Position numbers and translations under genes: made by a program. A stretch of 64,000 nucleotides of DNA from Sulfurospirillum sp036802865. GTDB taxonomy: Bacteria > Campylobacterota > Campylobacteria > Campylobacterales > Sulfurospirillaceae. Below, piece after piece: positions 55,027-62,460 of this stretch (position 1 is the first letter of the stretch; each line of letters begins with the position of its first letter). The notes below the pieces were generated by a model, which did no database searches, was not told where the DNA came from, and saw only the letters and a program-made list of their open reading frames with translations. The stretch covers positions 310,001 through 374,000 of the forward strand of contig NZ_DAIRVK010000002.1 in the NCBI RefSeq assembly GCF_036802865.1, in the 5' to 3' direction.

Positions 55027-55326
55027 CTAGAAAAACAACCAAACCAGTAAAACTACTCCGAAGCCAAGATTGAACCAGCTTACACCATCATCAAAGAGTT
55101 TAATTAACATTTCGTAGTTTAATTTTTCAAGTATATCAGGATGCAAGCTCAGCCCATTTTGTGCATATTGAACAATGTCTGCTGCCCAGAAATAGGCAAC
55201 AATTTCAGGAGCGATAAAGAAAAGAACGACACCTAAAATTCCCCAAATTGTTTTTTGAGGTTTCATGTCCAGAAGCGCTTTTTTAGTGGCAGGGTGACGT
55301 GCAATTTTTCGGAGTTTTTCTTTCAC
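55027..55326 (-). CDS. Small membrane protein of unknown function
   Basis: A 99-residue protein with a basic N-terminus (MKEKLRKIARHPATKKALL) and two hydrophobic segments (about residues 29-47 and 83-98). I do not recognise a family. It lies directly beside the tRNA-Gly gene on the same strand. A plausible but uncharacterised inner-membrane protein. Confidence 0.6.
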   Translation of the reverse strand: MKEKLRKIARHPATKKALLDMKPQKTIWGILGVVLFFIAPEIVAYFWAADIVQYAQNGLSLHPDILEKLNYEMLIKLFDDGVSWFNLGFGVVLLVWLFF

Positions 55327-55352
55327 GCAAGACCTTTGGGAAGTTTAAATTG

Positions 55353-55427
55353 TGGAGCGGGTGACGAGAATCGGACTCGCTACTTTCAGCTTGGGAAGCT
55401 AACACTCTACCAATGAGTTACACCCGC
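55353..55427 (-). tRNA. tRNA-Gly (anticodon CCC)
   Basis: The minus strand folds as a tRNA: 7-bp acceptor stem GCGGGTG/CACCCGC, encoded CCA end, D-loop with GGTAGAG, anticodon stem TTAGC/GCTGA enclosing loop TTCCCAA (anticodon CCC at 55393-55395), T-loop CGAGTCCGATTCTCG-type. CCC reads GGG codons. Confidence 0.93.
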
Positions 55428-55584
55428 ATTTTAAAGCAGGCATTATAGCATAGGTAGCTGTTGATGTCGACAAAATCTTTACATGTAAAAGTAAACTTTA
55501 GATTTTGTGCATAGTTTTAAAAGTGCTATTTCTTTCAAACTTCACTGCTCTATAATAATCTAAAATGAAATAAAGGAGTTAGTC

Positions 55585-56976
55585 ATGGATTATCGAATTG
55601 AAAAAGACACCATGGGTGAGATTAAAGTTCCTAATGAGCGTTATTGGGGTGCCCAGACGGAGCGAAGTTTAGAAAACTTTAAAATCGGTACAGAGAAAAT
55701 GCCAAAAGAGCTTATCCGTGCTTTTGCACTTTTGAAACGCTCCCTAGCCAGTGTGAATTTAAGGCTAAAAAAACTAGATGCTAAAAAAGCAGAAGCCATT
55801 ATCCAAGCTTGCGATGAAATTCTTGCAGGAAAATTTGACGGTGAGTTTCCTCTCGCCATTTGGCAAACGGGAAGTGGTACCCAGACCAATATGAATCTCA
55901 ATGAAGTCATTGCCAACCGTGCGACAGAAATTTTAGGCGGTGATTTTCGAAAAGAGAAACTTGTACATCCGAACGATCATGTCAATATGTCACAAAGCTC
56001 AAACGATACGTTTCCTACAGCCATGCACATAGCCAGCGTCATTGAAATTGAAGAGCAACTGCTCCCTTCCTTAGAAAAGCTTAAAGAGGCATTGGAAGCC
56101 AAAGAAAAAGAGTTTACAGGCATCATTAAAATAGGGCGAACACACCTTCAAGACGCTACTCCGTTAACACTTGGTCAAGAGTTTAGTGGCTATCGCAGTA
56201 TGCTAGAACACTCCTCTTCACATATTCTTTTAGCACTTGAATCCTTGCGTGAGCTTGCCATTGGTGGAACGGCTGTGGGGACAGGCATCAATGCACATCC
56301 AAAACTCAGTGAATTTGTGAGCGAAGAGCTGAGTAATCTCACAGGCAAAATGTTTGTTTCTTCGCCCAATAAATTCCACGCACTAACATCGCATGATGCG
56401 CTTGTCTTTGCCAGTGGCGCGAATAAAGGTTTGGCTGCAAATCTGATGAAAATAGCTAACGATATTAGGTGGCTTGCTTCGGGTCCACGTTGTGGTATTG
56501 GTGAGCTTAACATTCCTGAAAATGAACCGGGAAGTTCCATTATGCCTGGTAAAGTTAACCCAACCCAAGCTGAAGCGGTGACAATGGTCGCGTGCCAAGT
56601 GTTTGGTTCAGACACGGCGATTGCATTTGGTGCCAGTCAAGGTAACTTTGAACTCAATGTCTTTAAACCCGTCATCATCCTTAACTTCTTGCAGCAAGTA
56701 AGACTTTTAGCCGATGTGATGGAGTCATTTCGTATCCATTGTGTGGAGGGCATTGAAGCCAATAGCGAGAAGATTGCTCACAACCTTCACAACTCTTTGA
56801 TGCTTGTGACCGCACTCAATCCTTACATTGGGTATGAAAATGCAGCTAAGGTGGCAAAGCTTGCGCACAAAGAGCATTTAAGCCTTAAAGAAGCATGCGT
56901 GAAGCTTTCACTCTTAAGCCCTGAAGAGTTTGACCGTTATGTTATTCCTTCAGAGATGATTCATCCCAAAGAGTAA
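55585..56976 (+). CDS. fumC: Class II fumarate hydratase
   Basis: A 463-residue iron-independent fumarase interconverting fumarate and malate. YRIEKDTMGEIKVP, QTGSGTQTNMNLNEV and the superfamily signature GSSIMPGKVNPTQAEAV are present. ATG at 55585 follows AAAGGAG. Functionally it complements the TCA block at 41910-51458 and is followed by its own terminator. Confidence 0.96.
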   Translation: MDYRIEKDTMGEIKVPNERYWGAQTERSLENFKIGTEKMPKELIRAFALLKRSLASVNLRLKKLDAKKAEAIIQACDEILAGKFDGEFPLAIWQTGSGTQTNMNLNEVIANRATEILGGDFRKEKLVHPNDHVNMSQSSNDTFPTAMHIASVIEIEEQLLPSLEKLKEALEAKEKEFTGIIKIGRTHLQDATPLTLGQEFSGYRSMLEHSSSHILLALESLRELAIGGTAVGTGINAHPKLSEFVSEELSNLTGKMFVSSPNKFHALTSHDALVFASGANKGLAANLMKIANDIRWLASGPRCGIGELNIPENEPGSSIMPGKVNPTQAEAVTMVACQVFGSDTAIAFGASQGNFELNVFKPVIILNFLQQVRLLADVMESFRIHCVEGIEANSEKIAHNLHNSLMLVTALNPYIGYENAAKVAKLAHKEHLSLKEACVKLSLLSPEEFDRYVIPSEMIHPKE

Positions 56977-56984
56977 AACGGCTT

Positions 56985-57016
56985 GCGTAGCAACTAAAAT
57001 GTGGTTGTTACGCTTT
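56985..57016 (+). terminator. Terminator after fumC
   Basis: GCGTAGCAAC (56985-56994) pairs over 10 bp (one G-U) with GTTGTTACGC (57004-57013), followed by TTT. Confidence 0.7.
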
Positions 57017-57081
57017 CCCTGTAAAGATTTTCATACGGCATAACTCTTGCATAGTTGTATAAAAATTTTCAAGGAGTTATT

Positions 57082-57579
57082 TTGGAAACTATAGTTAATG
57101 GTGTTATAAAACTACTGCAAAAAAATGAACGAAAAATAGGTTCTGAAGCCCCTGCTATCTGCTTAGATATGTTAAATGGCGAAATCAAAGTCATTGGCAT
57201 GATGGCAACCAAAGTGCAAGTGATGATTACTTTGCCTTTTCATCACTCGCTGAGTGATCATCTTCAAAAAGTTATTGCTAAGTATCACGATCAAGCGTTT
57301 ATTTACGTCATCAGTAGTCACGCTTTAGATCAAACACATAACCTTGAATGTTCATCAACGGATTTTGTTGAATTTGCAAAGAAATTTGGTGTTTACATTG
57401 ATGATACAGTGTGTGCGAAGTCTGTTTTTGTCATCAATAAAGATGGGCAATTTGTCTATAAAGAGATAACCCGTGACGTTGAAGATGAGCTTGATCTTGA
57501 GATGTTAGAAACCAAGCTCGAGGAAGCGATTCATTTTAAGAAAAAAGGGCATGTGCATGAAAATTGGATGGGTGCTTAG
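57082..57579 (+). CDS. Thiol peroxidase-like (Tpx) protein lacking the peroxidatic Cys
   Basis: A 165-residue protein aligning along its length with the Tpx/peroxiredoxin family (GSEAPAICLDMLNGE; FVEFAKKFGVYIDDTVCAKSVFVINKDG). Tpx has a Cys in the PSxDTxxC motif; here that position reads LPFHHSLSD with no Cys. The resolving-Cys region (LECSSTDF) does keep a Cys. It therefore probably is not a classical peroxidase; a chaperone, regulatory or heavily altered redox role is possible. TTG at 57082 follows AAGGAG at 6 nt and gives the family length. Its stop overlaps the convergent TolC gene by 4 nt. Confidence 0.7.
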   Translation: METIVNGVIKLLQKNERKIGSEAPAICLDMLNGEIKVIGMMATKVQVMITLPFHHSLSDHLQKVIAKYHDQAFIYVISSHALDQTHNLECSSTDFVEFAKKFGVYIDDTVCAKSVFVINKDGQFVYKEITRDVEDELDLEMLETKLEEAIHFKKKGHVHENWMGA

Positions 57580-58877
57580 TGTTGTGTAAGCGCTTTTTTC
57601 TCAAAGACACTCCAACCGCATTCCAGCCATAAACGAGCACTTTGGTTAAAGAGTTCACTTTGCAGTGTGGCAACTTTGGCTTTGGTAGAAGCTAGATTGG
57701 CGATGGCACGACTCAGTTCATCTGCACTGATGAGTTGGTTGTCAAAACGACCTTGTGTGAGCTTTGTGTAGGATTCACTTGCTTTTTCTTCAAGCAATGC
57801 GCTTTGTAACTGTGCTTGAACCGTTCTAATTTCTAACTGTGTATTTTCAACCTCTAAACTCACTTGTTGTTTGTACTCTTCAAGATTGAAAAAAGCGGAC
57901 ATTTTGGAAGCACGCGCCGCGTCGATGTTGTGGGCATCGCTATAGCCATTAAACAGATTCCATGAAGCACTGAGTCCTACATAGCTTTTATCGGCATTGG
58001 TGTAACCATCGCCGTTTAATTCGAGTGAGTCACCTTGTCGTTTTAAAACGCCTACCATCGCAAGTGTTGGGTAGTTTTTACTTTTGGCTAATTCCACGCT
58101 GCTTTGTGCGACATCTATTGCTTTTGCCATTACATGTAAATCTTCGCGTTCATTTAAAGCCATCTCTTTAGTGGCAGTGTCATTAGGCAATTCAAAAACT
58201 TGTAGCGTGTTGCTTGAAAGCGTTTCTATCTTGGTATTGACAATGAGTGAGAGCTGGTTGAGGAGTTGTTTTTTTTGATTGCGATGGTGAAGCAGTTGCG
58301 CTTCAATGTCATACTTTTTCGCTTCAATAGCGTAGAGTTCGCTTTGTGCTAACAGACCATTGTCATAAAACCCTTTGGCTTTTTTATACGCTTGGTTAAT
58401 GGCAAGTTCCGAGCTTTTTAATGCATCAATGACTTTGTCCTCTGCAATGATAGTACTGAAAAGCTGGGTAACATGCATGGCAAGATTGCGTTTGAGATTG
58501 GTTACTTTTAAGGTTGCTTGCTCATGCTCAAATTTGGCTTTATCGATGGCGGCTGAGATAGCAAAACCCGTAAAAAGGGGATAGCTTAAAACCAGCGCAC
58601 CTTCCATGTGTTTACGTGTTCCCATATTGGCTGTTGTGACGGGGAAAGAGGGAAGATGCAGTGTCATAGTGGAAATTTCATTAAATTCAATGGCACTGAG
58701 TGTTGCATCTAATGAAGGAAGATTTTTACCTTGTGCTGCTTGGTAAAGCGATTCAGACGCATTTTCCAACTCTTTAGCACTTTTGTAGCTGTTACTCTTT
58801 TCCAATAAATTTAAAAGTTCAGTGTAGGTTTGTGCATATAAACATAAAGGCAGTAAAAACAGAAGTAAAAGTCGCAT
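57576..58877 (-). CDS. TolC-family outer membrane efflux protein
   Basis: A 433-residue outer-membrane channel component of a tripartite exporter. It has a signal peptide (about residues 1-16, LLLLFLLPLCLYA) and two long alpha-helical repeats with the family pattern, for example YVGLSASWNLFNGYSDAHNI. Its likely partners are the HlyD-like protein at 61296 and the ABC ATPase at 62461, transcribed divergently on the other side of a 2.1-kb insertion. Confidence 0.87.
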   Translation of the reverse strand: MRLLLLFLLPLCLYAQTYTELLNLLEKSNSYKSAKELENASESLYQAAQGKNLPSLDATLSAIEFNEISTMTLHLPSFPVTTANMGTRKHMEGALVLSYPLFTGFAISAAIDKAKFEHEQATLKVTNLKRNLAMHVTQLFSTIIAEDKVIDALKSSELAINQAYKKAKGFYDNGLLAQSELYAIEAKKYDIEAQLLHHRNQKKQLLNQLSLIVNTKIETLSSNTLQVFELPNDTATKEMALNEREDLHVMAKAIDVAQSSVELAKSKNYPTLAMVGVLKRQGDSLELNGDGYTNADKSYVGLSASWNLFNGYSDAHNIDAARASKMSAFFNLEEYKQQVSLEVENTQLEIRTVQAQLQSALLEEKASESYTKLTQGRFDNQLISADELSRAIANLASTKAKVATLQSELFNQSARLWLECGWSVFEKKALTQH

Positions 58878-59178
58878 AAACCGTCCTTGCGAAACATCAT
58901 GATTGTGAAGTTAATAGTATTGCTTATCCTATTAATTTGCTCTTAATCATAAAATATTTTGAAACCCTTATTTTAGGGCTTTTAAAAATACCATAAATCA
59001 AATTGTGCCAAATTTGTGCCAAAAAAATCATTCAAAAAATGACTCAGTACGTGATAGATCGTTTTAGTCTTCTCTATAATGGGCATAAATTTGGGGTCAT
59101 TCCACAAAGATAAAATAATCAAAATTATTTAAAGAAAGAAAAAATATGCAAATGTGTTTATGAATCTGGGCATTCCAT
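58878..59178. other. Intergenic region upstream of tolC; left end of inserted module
   Basis: This 301-bp gap holds the tolC promoter region with the box TTAATTTGCTCTTAAT (58932-58947), then GTGCCAAA-type repeats (59000-59023). The last 150 bp are AT-rich with no credible gene. Confidence 0.5.
59010..59023. repeat. 14-bp direct repeat, left copy
   Basis: AAATTTGTGCCAAA, identical to 61106-61119. A shorter overlapping relative (AAATTGTGCCA) starts at 59000. The pair encloses the ATPase module and could be attachment-site or target-site duplications. Confidence 0.55.
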
Positions 59179-59679
59179 TTATTTTGTTTCGACAGGATAA
59201 AAATGATGATTTTCATCCAAAAAAACAACATAAAAAGTATTTTTATCGAAGTATTCTTCTGTACCTAAATGTAGAGTTTTATGATGATGTTCAGAAACAA
59301 CAAAACCAATTAGGCGTTTCAAATTATTTAATTTAAACCGAGCCCAAGAAACATCTTCTGGAATATAAGTAGGTTTTGTAAAATAACTGTCTGTCGGAAA
59401 TGCACCATAAATAACGAAGTGAGGTGGTGGCCAACCAGATAAAGGAGACATAGAAAAAGACTTTAAATCATCTAAAAGATCAATTAAAGCCTCATGCGTC
59501 CATTCTGAAAATTTCTGCCCATGACTTTGACTATCATCAAAATAACTAAAATTAAATTTACAGCGTTTAGTCAAGTTACTAGTTGCATTATCTAATATAT
59601 TGGAAGTTTGAAGTTCTTTTACCATATCAGCCATTGATATTTTACGACGTGTATTATTAAATTTATTATTTTTCGCCAT
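59179..59679 (-). CDS. Unknown small protein paired with AAA ATPase
   Basis: A 166-residue protein I do not recognise. The first 30 residues are basic. The middle has WTHEALIDLLDDLKSFSMSP and GWPPPHFVIYGAFP, and the end FYVVFLDENHHFYP, a compact beta-rich pattern that reminds me of small RelE/HigB-type toxins, but this is an impression, not an assignment. It starts 5 nt after the ATPase gene on the same strand, so the two form one operon. The AT-rich codon use is unlike the flanking exporter genes. Confidence 0.6.
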   Translation of the reverse strand: MAKNNKFNNTRRKISMADMVKELQTSNILDNATSNLTKRCKFNFSYFDDSQSHGQKFSEWTHEALIDLLDDLKSFSMSPLSGWPPPHFVIYGAFPTDSYFTKPTYIPEDVSWARFKLNNLKRLIGFVVSEHHHKTLHLGTEEYFDKNTFYVVFLDENHHFYPVETK

Positions 59680-59684
59680 GCAGA

Positions 59685-60851
59685 TTATCTATTTTTTGAC
59701 TTATGTAACTTTGGACGGCCACCAATCTTATGGCTTTGATAATAATTTGTTATTGATCTATCATTACGAATTAGTTCTCCAGGTAATTCATCTAAACGGT
59801 ATAAATAACTTTCGTTATTAGTTTTATTTACAAAAACTAAACGATATTTACTTAAATGTTCCATGATATCCACATTATGTGTGGTAAATATAAATTGGGC
59901 ATTATGAACATTAATGTCAACATTATCAAATAAATCAACCAATAATGATAAAAGATCAGGATGTAAATTTACATCAAATTCATCTAAAACTAATACTCCA
60001 CCATTAATTAGAACAAAATAATAAAATCCCAATTGAAGATATAAAGATTTTACACCACTTGATTGATCAAAATAAGTTAAAAATAAATTATTCTCTAAAG
60101 AGTAGTGAAAAATCGGATAATATTCTTTTTCATTTTTTTCTTTATCTATTCGTTCGTTTACTTCAATGCTATGAATGCCTGTATCTGAAAACTTTAAAAA
60201 ATTGATTACAAATTCTAAAGCAGCTTTATTATGATAATACAATTCAGATATTTTATTATGATTTATACGAGGCTGTTCTAATCTTCCAAATAAATCTAAA
60301 TTTGGTGCAGATATTTCATTAAAAAAATTATAAATTTGGCTAATACATGAAAGTTCATATTGGTGAGCTGTACTTATTAATGAAGCATTGTCACGTAGTT
60401 TCATAGCTTTTAATTCGTTAAATTCTTTTGTTGTATAAACTATTTTATTATCTTTACGTTCAATAATTTTTTGAGATCTTTTATCTTTGCGATAAATAGT
60501 TTCAGTTAAAACTTTTTTCATAGTTACTGTAACTTCATATCTATATTCAATATTATTAGATGAGAATGTTAAAAAAAGATCTGCTGGATTTGGGTTATCA
60601 AAATAAGAATAAAATTTTAATTCTTCCTCCGGTTTAGAGGATGAAAAGGAATTGATACAAAAAAATTTCAAAAAGGATAAAACTTTCAAAACATTAGTTT
60701 TTCCTGTAGCATTAGCACCTTTTATCGCCAAAAGATTAGAAATATTTTTTCCATGAGAAATAGGTTTGGGACATGAATCTGTGAATCGCAAAGATATTTC
60801 AAAGCCCTCTTTAAAAGAATAAAAATTTTTTGCTCCAAATTCTAATAACAT
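59685..60851 (-). CDS. AAA ATPase of the AAA_15/AAA_21 (OLD/AbiL/RloA-like) type
   Basis: A 388-residue ABC/SMC-like ATPase of the kind common in phage-defence loci. Walker A is AIKGANATGKTNVL (about residues 42-55), a signature-like QSSGVKSLYLQLG lies before Walker B GVLVLDEFDVNLHP (about 296), and the His switch is FIFTTHNVDIMEHL. There is no C-terminal TOPRIM domain, unlike OLD nucleases. It is the upstream gene of a two-gene operon. The module is AT-rich, sits between direct repeats and interrupts a divergent exporter locus, which suggests horizontal acquisition. A defence or toxin-antitoxin-like role is inferred from family and context only. Confidence 0.8.
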   Translation of the reverse strand: MLLEFGAKNFYSFKEGFEISLRFTDSCPKPISHGKNISNLLAIKGANATGKTNVLKVLSFLKFFCINSFSSSKPEEELKFYSYFDNPNPADLFLTFSSNNIEYRYEVTVTMKKVLTETIYRKDKRSQKIIERKDNKIVYTTKEFNELKAMKLRDNASLISTAHQYELSCISQIYNFFNEISAPNLDLFGRLEQPRINHNKISELYYHNKAALEFVINFLKFSDTGIHSIEVNERIDKEKNEKEYYPIFHYSLENNLFLTYFDQSSGVKSLYLQLGFYYFVLINGGVLVLDEFDVNLHPDLLSLLVDLFDNVDINVHNAQFIFTTHNVDIMEHLSKYRLVFVNKTNNESYLYRLDELPGELIRNDRSITNYYQSHKIGGRPKLHKSKNR

Positions 60852-61105
60852 AATAAAATACCTTATTGTAAAAAATTGTCAAATTTTACATATTATAAGC
60901 TTAATTAGAAATTGTAAAAAGGTATTTTTGTCATTTTGTGACAAAAATATAATTTAAAACAATAAAAATATTTGATATATTATTCTGAAACTAAATTAAT
61001 TTAAAGATATATTAAATCTATATAATCGCGAATTCTATAATACAGATCGCAAGGATGTAGTGTTTTTGGCATACGATTTATTCAAATTTCTCTCCTGATA
61101 AACCT

Positions 61106-61119
61106 AAATTTGTGCCAAA
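61106..61119. repeat. 14-bp direct repeat, right copy
   Basis: AAATTTGTGCCAAA, identical to the left copy at 59010-59023, 2.1 kb away and in the same orientation. Confidence 0.55.
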
Positions 61120-61220
61120 CTAAATCCTTTCAATAAGGCTAATAAAGGAATATTTAGAGATATATATGTTTGGAAATACCCTACAATTAACAATCTAGGA
61201 AAATACTAGAAACCGCTATT

Positions 61221-61236
61221 TTAATCCGCTCTTAAT
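61221..61236. promoter_or_regulatory. Candidate operator shared by hlyD and tolC
   Basis: TTAATCCGCTCTTAAT, 60 nt before hlyD, matches TTAATTTGCTCTTAAT at 58932-58947, about 55 nt before divergent tolC, in 14 of 16 positions. It could be the site of a regulator controlling both exporter halves. Confidence 0.35.
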
Positions 61237-61295
61237 TAGGTAAAAATATAAGAAATTAGTTATATAATAGTTTTCTCTTCATCCAAGGAGCGTGC

Positions 61296-62453
61296 ATGTT
61301 AGAAAAAATGAAACAGTATCGTTTAGGTGTGGCTATCTTAGCCTTGGTTATCATTGCTTCAGGACTCATCATCAATAAACTCATAGCTCCCAAACTTGCT
61401 GAAAACCTCGTTCAAGGTTCAGGTCGTATGGATGGTGATTTGGTGAACCTTAATGCTAAGTATGCGGGTCGTATTGCAACACTTACTATTTACGAAGGGC
61501 AACGTGTTGAAATTGGGCAAAGTATAGCAGTCCTTGCAAGCCATGAGTATGATGCTCAAAAGGCACAGATCGAAGCACAAATAAATGCAAGAGCGCAAGA
61601 GCTTAGTGCTAAAGAGACAGAATTAGAAATTGCGACCAAAACCATTCCTGAAACACTTGCCAAAGCCAAAGCCAATTTCTCCATCAAACAGCATCAACGT
61701 GAAGAACTGGGTAAAAACATAGCCTCTCAAACCAGTGTCCTTGCGCAAGATAAACGCGATTTAGAGCGTATGAAAAACTTGTATGAACAAAATCTCATCG
61801 AAAAACGTCAAGTTGAAGTAGCAGCATTAAAGCACCAAACCAGTGGCGATTTTCTTTCAAGCTTAAACCAAAAACGAGAACAACTTAGTCTTGCGATAAA
61901 CGTTGCAAACAGTGAACTGATCGAAGCAACAGCGCATCAAAAAACGTTACAGGCAATGAGCCAAGGTGTAGAAGCCATTAAGTCATCACTTAAAGCTTTA
62001 GAAGCTTCCAAAACACAGATCGAAGCGGTTTTAAATGAGATGACACTTCGCTCTTCCATTGATGGTGTGGTCGTGGAAAAGATAGCCAACCAAGGAGAAG
62101 TCATAGGAGCTGGAAGTGTTGTGGCAACCTTGCTTGATCCAAACTCGCTTTACCTTAAAATCTTTGTTGACACCAAACAAAATGGAAATCTCCAAGTAGG
62201 AAATGATGCGGTTATCTTTTTAGATGGAAGACCCAATGAGCCTATCCCAGCAAAAGTCGTGCGCATCGAGCAAAAAGCAGAGTTTACGCCTAAAGAGGTG
62301 AGTGTTCCCAGTGATCGCATTCAGAGAGTTTTTGCTTTACATGTAAAGCCACTCTCTCCTCAGCCAACCCTAAAACTGGGCATACCTGCTGTGGGTGTTG
62401 TCTCAATGGATGGCAAAGGTTTGCCGAAGAGTTTAAAAAACGTTCCTGAATGA
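61296..62453 (+). CDS. HlyD/EmrA-type membrane fusion protein (YbhG-like)
   Basis: A 385-residue periplasmic adaptor with one N-terminal membrane helix (about residues 11-30), a split biotinyl-lipoyl domain (GRIATLTIYEGQRVEIGQSI and RSSIDGVVVEKIANQGEV) and a long coiled coil between them (about 85-235). It links an inner-membrane ABC transporter to a TolC channel. It precedes the ABC ATPase gene by 7 nt, the YbhG-YbhF arrangement. Confidence 0.88.
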   Translation: MLEKMKQYRLGVAILALVIIASGLIINKLIAPKLAENLVQGSGRMDGDLVNLNAKYAGRIATLTIYEGQRVEIGQSIAVLASHEYDAQKAQIEAQINARAQELSAKETELEIATKTIPETLAKAKANFSIKQHQREELGKNIASQTSVLAQDKRDLERMKNLYEQNLIEKRQVEVAALKHQTSGDFLSSLNQKREQLSLAINVANSELIEATAHQKTLQAMSQGVEAIKSSLKALEASKTQIEAVLNEMTLRSSIDGVVVEKIANQGEVIGAGSVVATLLDPNSLYLKIFVDTKQNGNLQVGNDAVIFLDGRPNEPIPAKVVRIEQKAEFTPKEVSVPSDRIQRVFALHVKPLSPQPTLKLGIPAVGVVSMDGKGLPKSLKNVPE

Positions 62454-62460
62454 GCACATC

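Larger units (their letters stand above)
60852..61295. other. Intergenic region between ATPase module and exporter operon
   Basis: A 444-bp, very AT-rich gap. It contains the ATPase promoter region, the right-hand direct repeat (61106-61119) and the hlyD promoter region with the box TTAATCCGCTCTTAAT (61221-61236), and ends with the AAGGAG ribosome binding site before 61296. No gene is seen in it. Confidence 0.55.

Noticed and set aside
59685..60851. PARIS or OLD-nuclease system
   Set aside because: No TOPRIM domain is present in the ATPase or its partner, and the 166-residue partner is too short for AriB.
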